NCBI GenBank assembly: GCA_016213435.1
Contig: JACRAL010000181.1
Location: forward strand, 1-35,514
From: Bacteroidota bacterium
GTDB lineage: Bacteria; Bacteroidota; Bacteroidia; Palsa-948
Direction of reading: 5' to 3'
DNA length: 35,514 nt
The translations under genes were made by a program, and so were the position numbers. This document shows, in pieces, positions 1 to 7,272 of this stretch. The notes below the pieces were generated by a model. That model was not told the origin of the DNA and made no database searches. It saw only the letters and a program-made list of their open reading frames with translations. Each line of letters begins with the position of its first letter. The first letter of the stretch is position 1.

Positions 1-60
1 AACATCTATGCCACAGCCCCGCTCTACGTGCTGCTCAAATTCTATTGTTTCTTTATTCAT
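1..60 (-). CDS. IS110-family transposase, N-terminal fragment (cut by window edge)
   Basis: The reverse strand from base 60 to the window edge reads as 20 uninterrupted codons beginning with ATG and ending in RGCGIDV. That N-terminus is typical of IS110-family (DEDD) transposases, in which the Asp of GIDVHK is the first catalytic acid of the RuvC-like domain. The rest of the gene lies outside the window. It is downstream of, and in the same orientation as, a peptidase gene whose C-terminus looks truncated, so the element probably inserted into that gene. The family call rests on 20 residues and is therefore good but not certain. Confidence 0.75.
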   Translation of the reverse strand, partial: MNKETIEFEQHVERGCGIDV

Positions 61-113
61 ATGGTGTAAGTTTAAAGTTTGCACTAAAGTTACATTTTCA
101 TGCCCCTTTGTGG
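61..113. mobile_element. probable end of the IS110-type element
   Basis: This AT-rich 53-bp stretch separates the transposase ATG (base 60) from the stop of the M48 gene (114-116). The last recognisable M48 residues are encoded around 130-150, so the element's upstream non-coding end can be only about 55-85 bp. In IS110 relatives the bridge RNA is encoded in a longer non-coding end. If this element has one, it would have to lie on the far side, as in IS1111-type elements; that is inference. No boundary can be fixed without the empty site. Confidence 0.4.
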
Positions 114-884
114 TTATTCAACCATGTGGGTTTCATCTGTTAATGGATGTGTTGTTGCCTTAAGCTCCCATGTATTTTCTGATCTTTTAATCCTGTTTCT
201 TTCCAATCTTCTCATGGTTTCAAAAAAGGAGTTGAATCCATTCAAATTATAATTAGAATTTTGTAACCATCTGATTGCTAAGGAATCGGCTTGCAACTCC
301 TGTTTCTGCGAATATCTATAAAATGGCTTGTTGGAATAAGATAGTAACCCTTGATCGAATTCACCGGTTTCCTCTTGAATAAATGTGTATAAAGAATGTT
401 TTAAATAGTAGTGTCCTAATTCATGGGCTAATACTCCTGCAATAGCTGCTTCATTTGGAACTTCTGCTAATAACCCAATATTTATGAAAGTATATCCTGA
501 TGGAGTCATAAAGGCATTACAATCCCCATCCTGAATGATATAGGCATGTATCATAGAATCGTTTTTAAGTTCTTTAGGAATTACTTTATTAAAAATTTCA
601 TTTAGATAATTCTCAAGAGGTAGCCAATCGCTATATACTTGTCCGCTAGCTAATAAATTGCTAATTTGGTATGCATTTTCATCCGCAAATCGATAGGTCA
701 TCACTTCATGCCAATCCCTTTTTAAACTGCTTGGAACTCCCACATAAATGTGTTCCCTTAATTTGGCAACATTTAGGATATATTTTTCGGGAATAGTATC
801 ACTGTAACTTCGACCATAATCAAAAGTGTTTTGTGTAAAGGATGTTAGTGGCAATAGGAAGAGCCAGATAAAAAGTTTTTTCAT
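114..884 (-). CDS. secreted M48-family metallopeptidase, probably C-terminally truncated
   Basis: The 256-residue protein starts with a Sec signal peptide (MKKLFIWLFLLPLTSF). It carries the zinc-binding motif HELGH at residues 154-158 and a likely third ligand, Glu196, in QKQELQAD, the pattern of M48 (HtpX/Ste24/BepA-like) peptidases. It should act in the periplasm or at the outer membrane on misfolded or envelope proteins. Near the end it has the family motif THPLTDE, after which M48 proteins normally continue for many residues; here it ends five codons later (THMVE). An IS110-type transposase begins 54 bp downstream, so the last codons are probably IS-derived. The catalytic part appears intact. 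Confidence 0.85.
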   Translation of the reverse strand: MKKLFIWLFLLPLTSFTQNTFDYGRSYSDTIPEKYILNVAKLREHIYVGVPSSLKRDWHEVMTYRFADENAYQISNLLASGQVYSDWLPLENYLNEIFNKVIPKELKNDSMIHAYIIQDGDCNAFMTPSGYTFINIGLLAEVPNEAAIAGVLAHELGHYYLKHSLYTFIQEETGEFDQGLLSYSNKPFYRYSQKQELQADSLAIRWLQNSNYNLNGFNSFFETMRRLERNRIKRSENTWELKATTHPLTDETHMVE

Positions 885-924
885 CCTCTTTGTATTTTAT
901 TATCTAAACGAAATCCGGTATTTC

Positions 925-3045
925 CTAAGACAATTTTCCTCCAACTTCCACATCCTTACCCGGCTCAACAAGAATGGATTCATTGTTTTTATCGGGTACA
1001 CCAAGCGTAAGTACTTCAGAAATAAACGGACCAACTTTTCTGGGAGGGAAATTTACAACTGCAAGAATAAGTTTCCCTTTCAATTGCTCTTTAGCATAGT
1101 TTTTTGTGATTCCTGCGCTGGAGTTTTTTATTCCGATCTCTTTTCCAAAATCTATTTTCAGCTTGTAGGCAGGTTTCTTTGCTTCTGGGAAATCCAGAGC
1201 TTCAATAATTCTTCCAACTCGTATGTCGAGTTTTTTGAAATCGTCAATGGTTACAGCCCCACCTAAATTTTTCCCATTAGGGAGAATTTTTTGTTTTTCC
1301 TTCCCCCCTCCTGATGGGAGGGGCGGGGAAGGGCTCTTTTTTAATTTCTCCATTTGTTTGTCTATTGCTTCATCTTCTATTTTCTCAAACAAAAGTTTTG
1401 CTGTTCCCAACGGATGACCTGTTTTCAGAATATCGGTTCTTCCTCCATCGCGCCAGTTTAATTTTCCGATGCCGAGTATGGAAGAAAGATTTATGCACAT
1501 GTTTGGTAAAAACGGTTCTGCAAGAACGGCAATGTTGGCGCAAACCTGTAGGCAGATGTTCAGAATGGTTTCAACTCTTTTTTGATCCGATAATTTCCAA
1601 GGTTCGTTCTCGGCAAGATATTTATTTCCAATACGTGCAAGATTCATCATTTCTGCCAGCGCTTCTCTGAAACGAAATGCATCGAGCGAAGCAGAGATCT
1701 TTTGTGGAAATCGACAAATCTCTTCCATTAGCAGCACATCTGTTTTTGTAAATTCTTCTGCCGGAGGAACTTTTCCTGCAAAATATTTTTGCGTAAGCAC
1801 CACTGTGCGATTCACAAAATTTCCGAGAATAGCAACCAGTTCGCTGTTATTCTTCTGCTGGAAATCTTTCCAGGTAAAGTCGTTGTCTTTTGTCTCAGGC
1901 GCATTTGCCGTAAGCGTATAACGAAGCACATCCTGCTTATTCGGGAAATCAATTAAATATTCATGCAGCCACACCGCCCAGTTGCGCGAAGTGGAAATCT
2001 TATCGCCTTCCAAGTTCAAAAATTCATTTGCAGGAACATTGTCGGCAAGAATATAATCTCCGTGTGCCATCAACATCGCAGGAAAAATGATGCAGTGAAA
2101 AACAATATTGTCTTTGCCGATGAAGTGAACGAGGCGGGTTTCTTTGTCTTTCCAGTATAATTCCCAAAGCTCCTCTCCACCTCTCCCCGAAGGGGAGAGA
2201 GCTCCCTTCCCTTTGGGAAGGGTTGGGGATGGGCTCAGGAGCTCCTTCGTTGCTGAAATATATCCAATTGGTGCATCAAACCACACGTACAAAACTTTTC
2301 CTTCTGCATCTTTGATCGGAACTTTTACGCCCCAATCCAAATCTCGAGTCATTGCGCGTGGCTGTAATTTCTGATCGATCCATGATTTGCACTGACCGTA
2401 CACATTCACTTTCCAATCCTTATGCGACTCAATATATTTTTCGATCTGCGGTTGCATTTTATCAAGAGGCAGAAACCAGTTCTTTGTTTTTCTCAACACA
2501 GGTTTTTCTCCCGACAAAGTTGATTTTGGATTTATCAGATCGGTTGGACTCAATGTGCTTCCGCATTTTTCGCATTGATCGCCATACGCATTTTCATTCT
2601 GGCATTTCGGACAAGTGCCGACAATGTATCGGTCAGCAAGAAATTGATTTGCCTTTTCATCAAAATACTGTTCTGTAATTTCTTCCGTGAAAATATTTTT
2701 GTCGTAAAGCGTTTTGAAAAATTCCGAAGCTGTTTCGTGATGGATTTTACTGGATGTGCGTGAATAAATATCAAACGAAATTCCAAACTCCGCGAAGGAA
2801 TCCTTCATCATCTTGTGGTATTTATCAACTACCTGTTGAGGTGTGATCCCTTCATTCTTCGCTTTAATAGTAATCGGCACACCGTGTTCGTCCGACCCGC
2901 AGATGAATTTCACGTCCTCGCCTTTTAAACGGAGGTAACGCACATAAATATCTGCCGGCAAATAACAACCCGCCAGATGCCCGATATGAACGGGGCCATT
3001 TGCATAAGGAAGCGCAGCAGTTATGGTATGACGTTTAAACCCCAT
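925..3045 (-). CDS. metG: methionyl-tRNA synthetase with C-terminal tRNA-binding domain and two repeat-derived inserts
   Basis: This cytoplasmic class I synthetase charges tRNA-Met. The HIGH signature is at residues 20-23, and a KMSKS-type loop reads KISTS at 349-353. The CP1 region has zinc-binding Cys pairs (CPKCQ, CEKCG). Residues from about 600 to 706 form the EMAPII-like tRNA-binding domain seen in longer MetG forms. Two stretches look foreign: residues ~264-292 ([12 protein letters not shown], then SPSGRGGEE), in the catalytic domain between SATKE and [14 protein letters not shown], and residues ~571-593 ([15 protein letters not shown]), in the linker before the C-terminal domain. Both are translated palindromic repeats and keep the frame. 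The gene is divergent from the S66 peptidase gene. Confidence 0.97.
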   Translation of the reverse strand: MGFKRHTITAALPYANGPVHIGHLAGCYLPADIYVRYLRLKGEDVKFICGSDEHGVPITIKAKNEGITPQQVVDKYHKMMKDSFAEFGISFDIYSRTSSKIHHETASEFFKTLYDKNIFTEEITEQYFDEKANQFLADRYIVGTCPKCQNENAYGDQCEKCGSTLSPTDLINPKSTLSGEKPVLRKTKNWFLPLDKMQPQIEKYIESHKDWKVNVYGQCKSWIDQKLQPRAMTRDLDWGVKVPIKDAEGKVLYVWFDAPIGYISATKELLSPSPTLPKGKGALSPSGRGGEELWELYWKDKETRLVHFIGKDNIVFHCIIFPAMLMAHGDYILADNVPANEFLNLEGDKISTSRNWAVWLHEYLIDFPNKQDVLRYTLTANAPETKDNDFTWKDFQQKNNSELVAILGNFVNRTVVLTQKYFAGKVPPAEEFTKTDVLLMEEICRFPQKISASLDAFRFREALAEMMNLARIGNKYLAENEPWKLSDQKRVETILNICLQVCANIAVLAEPFLPNMCINLSSILGIGKLNWRDGGRTDILKTGHPLGTAKLLFEKIEDEAIDKQMEKLKKSPSPPLPSGGGKEKQKILPNGKNLGGAVTIDDFKKLDIRVGRIIEALDFPEAKKPAYKLKIDFGKEIGIKNSSAGITKNYAKEQLKGKLILAVVNFPPRKVGPFISEVLTLGVPDKNNESILVEPGKDVEVGGKLS
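1268..1336. repeat. composite palindromic repeat, in frame inside metG (linker)
   Basis: A small inverted repeat (TTCCCATTAGGGAGAA, about 1270-1285) is followed by a larger imperfect palindrome centred near 1312 (CCCCTCC/GGAGGGG arms), with a G-rich tail. It is read on the minus strand as a Pro/Ser/Gly/Lys-rich stretch of MetG and contains no stop codon in that frame. The arms match the repeat family at 2170-2255, 7205-7272 and elsewhere. Confidence 0.8.
2165..2256. repeat. composite palindromic repeat, in frame inside metG (catalytic domain)
   Basis: Two perfect 8-bp-arm hairpins lie in tandem: CTCTCCCC/GGGGAGAG (2181-2188 and 2192-2199, loop GAA) and CCCTTCCC/GGGAAGGG (2204-2211 and 2215-2222, loop TTT). 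Flanking GGAGCTCC-type sequence extends the element on both sides. The unit adds roughly 27 residues to MetG between conserved segments, so it is a genuine insertion that the gene tolerates. Confidence 0.88.
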
Positions 3046-3057
3046 GATGTTCGTAAA

Positions 3058-3092
3058 ATTCTTTATTCTTTATTCTTTATTCTTTATTCTCT
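3058..3092. repeat. 7-bp tandem repeat (ATTCTTT) x5 between metG and the S66 peptidase gene
   Basis: Four perfect copies of ATTCTTT (3058-3085) and one variant copy (ATTCTCT, 3086-3092) fill most of the gap between the two divergent genes. Copy number in such a short tandem repeat is prone to slippage, and its position could change spacing in either promoter. Confidence 0.9.
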
Positions 3093-3119
3093 GATAATTT
3101 CGTGTCAAAGATAATAAGA

Positions 3120-4010
3120 ATGACTACTCCTCCTTATTTAAAGAAAGGCGACAAGATTGGAATTGCGGCTCCTGCCAGAAAAATTTCTAAAGAAGAAATT
3201 CAGTTTGCAGTTGATACTTTTGAAAAATGGGGATTAGAAGTTGTTCTTGGGAAAAATCTTTTTGGAATAAAGCATCAGTATTCGGGGAGCGATGAACAGC
3301 GTACAGAGGATCTGCAGAAAATGCTGGATGATAATTCTATCAAAGCAATTATTTCTGCACGCGGAGGATATGGAACTTTGAGAATAATTGATGAACTTGA
3401 TTTTAAAAAGTTTCAGGAAACCCCTAAATGGATCATCGGTTACAGCGACATAACGGTTCTGCATTCTCATATTCATCAGAATTTTGAAATAGAAACTCTT
3501 CATGCCACAATGCCCATTAATTTTTCTAAAGATGAAGAATCGGTGGAATCTTTGAGAAAAAATTTATTCGCAGAAGAAATAGTTTACAAAATCGGTCCAC
3601 AACCGCTCAATAGAAAAGGAAATGCTGAAGGCGAATTGGTTGGCGGTAATTTATCTCTCCTTTATGCATTGAAAGGAAGTAAGTCAGGAATTTCTACATC
3701 CGGAAAAATTCTTTTTATCGAAGATCTGGATGAATATTTGTATCACATTGATCGAATGATTATTTCATTGAAACGGTCTGGCATGTTTTCTCATCTCGCA
3801 GGATTGATTGTTGGAGGAATGACGGATATGAAAGATAATTCGGTTCCATTTGGTAAAACTGCAGAGCAAATTATTTCGGATGTTGTAAAAGAATTTGATT
3901 ATCCGGTATGCTTTGGATTTCCTGCCGGACATGCGCAAAAAAATTTAGCCCTTCTGTTTGGCAGAAGGGCTAAACTAAAAGTAGCAGATGGATTAAACCT
4001 GTCTTTCTAG
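3120..4010 (+). CDS. LD-carboxypeptidase family protein (peptidase S66)
   Basis: This is an LdcA/MccF-type serine peptidase that trims the terminal D-Ala from muropeptide tetrapeptides during cell-wall recycling. From the ATG at 3120 the protein has 296 residues and opens with the usual S66 N-terminus (PPYLKKGDKIGIAAPAR). The triad is visible: Ser109 in IIGYSD, Glu201 in LFIEDLDEY and His271 in PAGHAQ. A GTG at 3102 would add six residues (MSKIIR); I prefer the ATG because family members begin at this point. No signal peptide is seen, consistent with a cytoplasmic recycling role. It converges with the DUF4412-like gene, leaving only 3 bp between them. Confidence 0.92.
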   Translation: MTTPPYLKKGDKIGIAAPARKISKEEIQFAVDTFEKWGLEVVLGKNLFGIKHQYSGSDEQRTEDLQKMLDDNSIKAIISARGGYGTLRIIDELDFKKFQETPKWIIGYSDITVLHSHIHQNFEIETLHATMPINFSKDEESVESLRKNLFAEEIVYKIGPQPLNRKGNAEGELVGGNLSLLYALKGSKSGISTSGKILFIEDLDEYLYHIDRMIISLKRSGMFSHLAGLIVGGMTDMKDNSVPFGKTAEQIISDVVKEFDYPVCFGFPAGHAQKNLALLFGRRAKLKVADGLNLSF

Positions 4011-4013
4011 AAA

Positions 4014-4664
4014 TTATTTCTGAAACTTCGCGTAATCTTTCGGTATTTCAAACATATTGGCATCAAGAGATTTTTTCTCCACCTTCGTTACTTCCAACCT
4101 TACTTCTTCCGTATTTGTTTCAAGATTTATCAGGCTGGAGAGGAAAGGGAACATTCCATCAACTCCTGTAAGCTGAAGGATATATACTGATGATTTGTCT
4201 TTTCTATTAAGTATTTTCAAAAGTTTGAAGAAGAAATCAAAATTTCCGCTTGCCATCCAGTAAGTAACCTGAATCTTTTCCTCTGTATTTTTAACAACAT
4301 ATTCCGTGCACTTCATGCCTTGAATTGTTTTTGTATTTCCTGTTTTTTTAACTTCCGGTTTCCCGGTTATAACTGCTGGCGTGCTAGATGCCTGTTCCAT
4401 ATAAAGTTTTCTGTCGTGGCTGAGGGAAATCATGCTGTTTGTTTTTAGATCAATAATAAAACTTCCTTCCACCTTTTTTGATCTGCTGCTAATCTCATCC
4501 AAACGGACTTTATCTCCTTTTATATAATATACATAGTTGACGGTATCGGCAGGAGTTTGTTTTTTGAATGCGATAGTACCTTCAAATGATTGTGCGGAGG
4601 AATTGAAGACACTCCCGATAGTCATCGGTAGGACGAATAAAGTAGAAATAAATAGTTTTTTCAT
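4014..4664 (-). CDS. secreted DUF4412-like protein
   Basis: The 216-residue protein starts with a clear signal peptide (MKKLFISTLFVLPMTIGSVF, cleavage probably after SSA). The pattern FEGTIAFKK, then YYIKGDKVRLDE, IDLKTNSMISLS and a later KCTEYVV is that of the Bacteroidota DUF4412 family of periplasmic or outer-membrane beta-rich proteins. Its biochemical role is unknown. It is monocistronic, with convergent and divergent neighbours. Confidence 0.8.
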   Translation of the reverse strand: MKKLFISTLFVLPMTIGSVFNSSAQSFEGTIAFKKQTPADTVNYVYYIKGDKVRLDEISSRSKKVEGSFIIDLKTNSMISLSHDRKLYMEQASSTPAVITGKPEVKKTGNTKTIQGMKCTEYVVKNTEEKIQVTYWMASGNFDFFFKLLKILNRKDKSSVYILQLTGVDGMFPFLSSLINLETNTEEVRLEVTKVEKKSLDANMFEIPKDYAKFQK

Positions 4665-4750
4665 TTTGTGGATTTTTAGTGCTACGAAAATAATCTTTTT
4701 TTATAAATAAGGGTAGAAGATTCAATAATCATACCAATTAACACTTAAAA

Positions 4751-4776
4751 TTACGAATACGTTTGTACATTCGTAA
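4751..4776 (+). promoter_or_regulatory. promoter -7 element inside an 8-bp perfect inverted repeat, upstream of yraN-response regulator
   Basis: TACGTTTG at 4758-4765 fits the Bacteroidota -7 consensus TAnnTTTG. It sits inside a perfect inverted repeat, TTACGAAT (4751-4758) / ATTCGTAA (4769-4776), with a 10-nt spacer. A dimeric repressor bound there would block the promoter, so this is a candidate operator. No good -33 TTG is seen at the ideal distance. The yraN ATG follows 28 bp after the palindrome. Confidence 0.5.
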
Positions 4777-4803
4777 AAAATTGTACTTCGAAGGAAGAAG
4801 GAA

Positions 4804-5166
4804 ATGGCTGAACACAACCAAACCGGAACAAAAGGGGAAGATATTGCCGCCTCTTACTTAGAAAAGCAAGGGTATGCACTTCTTGAAAAGAATTGGCGTT
4901 TCGGTCATGAAGAAATTGATATCATTGCAAGCAACGATTCAACTCTTGTTATTGCCGAAGTGAAAACAAGAAAGAGCAATCATTTCGGTGAGCCGGAAGA
5001 ATTTGTTACCCGTCAGAAACAAAAACATCTGATCAAAGCCGCTAACGCATACATTGAAAAAAAGGATCTTGATCTGGAAGTAAGGTTTGATATTATTTCA
5101 ATACTACTTTCAGGAAGCGAACAAAAAATAATTCATATTGAAGATGCATTTCACCCGATAGCATAA
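4804..5166 (+). CDS. YraN/UPF0102 endonuclease-like protein
   Basis: The 120-residue cytoplasmic protein has the PD-(D/E)xK-type core of UPF0102: Glu12 in KGEDIAA, Asp39 in EEIDIIA, and Glu52/Lys54 in IAEVKTRKS. The family is structurally related to Holliday-junction resolvases, but its cellular role is poorly known. The ATG at 4804 is preceded by GAAGGAAGAAGGAA, a purine-rich region that can act as a ribosome site. The response-regulator gene starts 4 bp after the stop, so the two are almost certainly co-transcribed. Confidence 0.93.
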   Translation: MAEHNQTGTKGEDIAASYLEKQGYALLEKNWRFGHEEIDIIASNDSTLVIAEVKTRKSNHFGEPEEFVTRQKQKHLIKAANAYIEKKDLDLEVRFDIISILLSGSEQKIIHIEDAFHPIA

Positions 5167-5170
5167 AATT

Positions 5171-5866
5171 ATGGTTTACAGAATATTATTAGTTGAAGAC
5201 GAAGATCATTTGCGTAGCACCATTCGTCTTAATCTTGAAATGGAAGGCTATCATGTTACAGAGGCGCATGACGGGAAAATCGCATTCAATCAGTTTCGTA
5301 CCGCGCATTTTGATCTGATCATTCTGGATGTGATGCTTCCTGAAATGGATGGTTATACTTTGTGCCAGAAAATACGCCTTGAAAACACACAAGTCCCTGT
5401 CATTTTTCTTACCGCAAAAGGAGCGAGCGATGAACGTGTGCAGGGTTTAAAATTGGGCGCGGATGATTATTTGTCTAAGCCCTTCAACCTGGAAGAACTT
5501 TTGCTTCGCGTCACTTCCTTAATAAGAAGAGGGGGAAAATCGTCTGAGGAGAGAAGCGAGATCAATACCTGCCGCTTTGGAAAATGTGAAATTAATTTTC
5601 TGACATTTGATGTGATTGGAACAGATGGTACAAAGCGGTCACTTCCCAAACGTGAGATTCAATTGTTGAAGCTTCTGATAGAACGAAAAAATGAAGTGGT
5701 TTCTCGTGAAGACATTTTAAAAAATGTTTGGGAATACGATGTATATCCATCCACGCGTACCATTGATAATTACATTGTAAATTTCCGAAAATACTTTGAA
5801 AAAAATCCACGCGAGCCGAAACATTTTTTCTCCGTGAGAGGTGTAGGGTATAAATTCAGTGAATAA
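5171..5866 (+). CDS. OmpR/PhoB-family response regulator (no adjacent kinase)
   Basis: The 231-residue protein has a receiver domain (residues 1-120) with acidic pocket D10/D12, phospho-acceptor D53 in ILDVMLPEMDG, T81 and K103 (YLSKPF). A winged-helix DNA-binding domain follows from about 130 to the end (SVRGVGYKFSE is the usual C-terminal hairpin). It should be a phosphorylation-controlled transcription factor. It is tightly linked to yraN, and no histidine kinase gene is in the window, so its partner is elsewhere. Its stop overlaps the convergent glycosyltransferase stop by 11 bp. Confidence 0.95.
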   Translation: MVYRILLVEDEDHLRSTIRLNLEMEGYHVTEAHDGKIAFNQFRTAHFDLIILDVMLPEMDGYTLCQKIRLENTQVPVIFLTAKGASDERVQGLKLGADDYLSKPFNLEELLLRVTSLIRRGGKSSEERSEINTCRFGKCEINFLTFDVIGTDGTKRSLPKREIQLLKLLIERKNEVVSREDILKNVWEYDVYPSTRTIDNYIVNFRKYFEKNPREPKHFFSVRGVGYKFSE

Positions 5867-7199
5867 TTTTGTTTAACAGTTCTGAAAACTTTCCGGCAAG
5901 AATTTTTCTTGAATATTTTTTATAAGCATCAGATTCAGTCAAAAGATTTTTATTACTCCTCCATTCATTCAGCAGATGTTGCAGATGCATTAGAATTCCT
6001 TTTTCATCATTTGCTTCAAACATTTTTCCCGCATTGCAGGATGAAATGATCGTAGCGGCATCTCCATCAACAGGTCCTGTGGCGATGATCGGTTTTCTTG
6101 CCGCAAGATACTCGAAAAGCTTTCCTGTTAGTATGCCTTTGTTTCCTTCCGACTGAGGGATTGCCAGATAAAGGACAGAAGAAGCAAGCATGTATTCAAC
6201 CACTTTTTCATGAGGAGAGTAGGGGATATATTCAAATTGTCCGTTCCATGAAATTAATTTTAAAAGATCCTGCATTTCCTTTGGCATACTTCCGATAAAC
6301 CTAAAAAGAATGTTTGCATCAGAATTATTTTTAATCAATTTTTCAATTGCACTGAAGAATGGATAAGGGGAATAACTTTCCGCAATAGTTCCTGTATAGG
6401 TAATGATAAATCTATTCTCAGTTTTTACCGAAACTTTATTGTCTCCGAAGGAATCCGTCCGGACAAAATCTTTTTCATCATAACCATTTGGTATCACAAC
6501 CAGATTTTCCGGCTTGATCCGTTTGCTTTTCTGAATGAAAGATTGCCTGATAGATTCACTCACTACCACTACTTTATCTGCATTCTCCAAAACTTTTCTT
6601 TCGTAATTTTTATCGATCCATTTTGCAATGGGGGTGTGCAATAATTTCTTGTAGTAATAAATATCTGTCCATGGATCGCGCATATCAGCAATCCATGGAA
6701 TGCGAATGCCAAATTGTTCTTTCAGTTTCAATCCTATGAGTTGTGTGGAATGTGGCGGACTCGATGTAATAATGGCATCGGGTTTTTCTTTCCGGATAAT
6801 CTCACAAGCTGCTTCATACGCAAATTTGTTCCAGCCCATTCGCGCATCGGGAATAAAAAAATTACCCCTGAAAAACCGCATCAGTGCATCTTTAAAGGAA
6901 GAAGAGTTTCCGCTGGAAAATCCTCCGGAAGGAATTTGTTTTTTCCCCGTCAGTTTTTTGTAAATACCGAAAGGTTCTTTTGTCTTCGTGCGGATTACCT
7001 TTAAGTTTTCCGGAACCTCTTTCAGCAGAGATTCATCAAGTACAGGATAGGATGCAAACGCTCCATCGACTGTGATAACGATGGGCTGAAAATTAAACTC
7101 TGGAAAATAGTTGGAGAGCTTCAGCCAGCGCTGAACTCCGGCACCTCCGCTCGGAGGCCAATAGTAGGTTATGATTAAAAATTTTTTCATGAAGCCCAT
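5856..7199 (-). CDS. GT4-family glycosyltransferase
   Basis: This 447-residue GT-B fold enzyme has the N-terminal start of GT4 proteins (FLIITYYWPPSGGAGVQRW). Its C-terminal domain contains the EX7E motif region (SEGNKGILTGKLFEYLAA), where the donor nucleotide sugar binds. It likely adds a sugar to a surface glycan or glycolipid, but donor and acceptor cannot be told. A second Met at codon 4 (MKKFLI, base 7190) may be the original start, because the first ATG lies within repeat-like sequence (ATGGGCTTC). It shares strand with the YfhO-like gene upstream (33-bp gap) and may be in one operon with it. Confidence 0.92.
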   Translation of the reverse strand: MGFMKKFLIITYYWPPSGGAGVQRWLKLSNYFPEFNFQPIVITVDGAFASYPVLDESLLKEVPENLKVIRTKTKEPFGIYKKLTGKKQIPSGGFSSGNSSSFKDALMRFFRGNFFIPDARMGWNKFAYEAACEIIRKEKPDAIITSSPPHSTQLIGLKLKEQFGIRIPWIADMRDPWTDIYYYKKLLHTPIAKWIDKNYERKVLENADKVVVVSESIRQSFIQKSKRIKPENLVVIPNGYDEKDFVRTDSFGDNKVSVKTENRFIITYTGTIAESYSPYPFFSAIEKLIKNNSDANILFRFIGSMPKEMQDLLKLISWNGQFEYIPYSPHEKVVEYMLASSVLYLAIPQSEGNKGILTGKLFEYLAARKPIIATGPVDGDAATIISSCNAGKMFEANDEKGILMHLQHLLNEWRSNKNLLTESDAYKKYSRKILAGKFSELLNKIIH

Positions 7200-7204
7200 C
7201 CTTT

Positions 7205-7272
7205 ATCCTTCCCAAAGGGAAGAACTTTATGTTCACTCCTCCCTTCCCTTTTGGGAGGGATGGGGAAGGGCA
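7205..7272. repeat. composite palindromic repeat at the YfhO-like / glycosyltransferase junction
   Basis: CTTCCC/GGGAAG (7208-7213 and 7217-7222, loop AAA) lies beside a second imperfect hairpin (CCCTTCCC...GGGAGGG, about 7240-7259), followed by GGGGAAGGGC. The element supplies the last 13 codons or so and the stop of the upstream gene, and much of the spacer before the glycosyltransferase. Confidence 0.8.

Noticed and set aside
1223-1670. Plus-strand ORFs across the metG 3' half
   Set aside because: They are shadows opened by the GC-rich repeat and oppose an undoubted gene.
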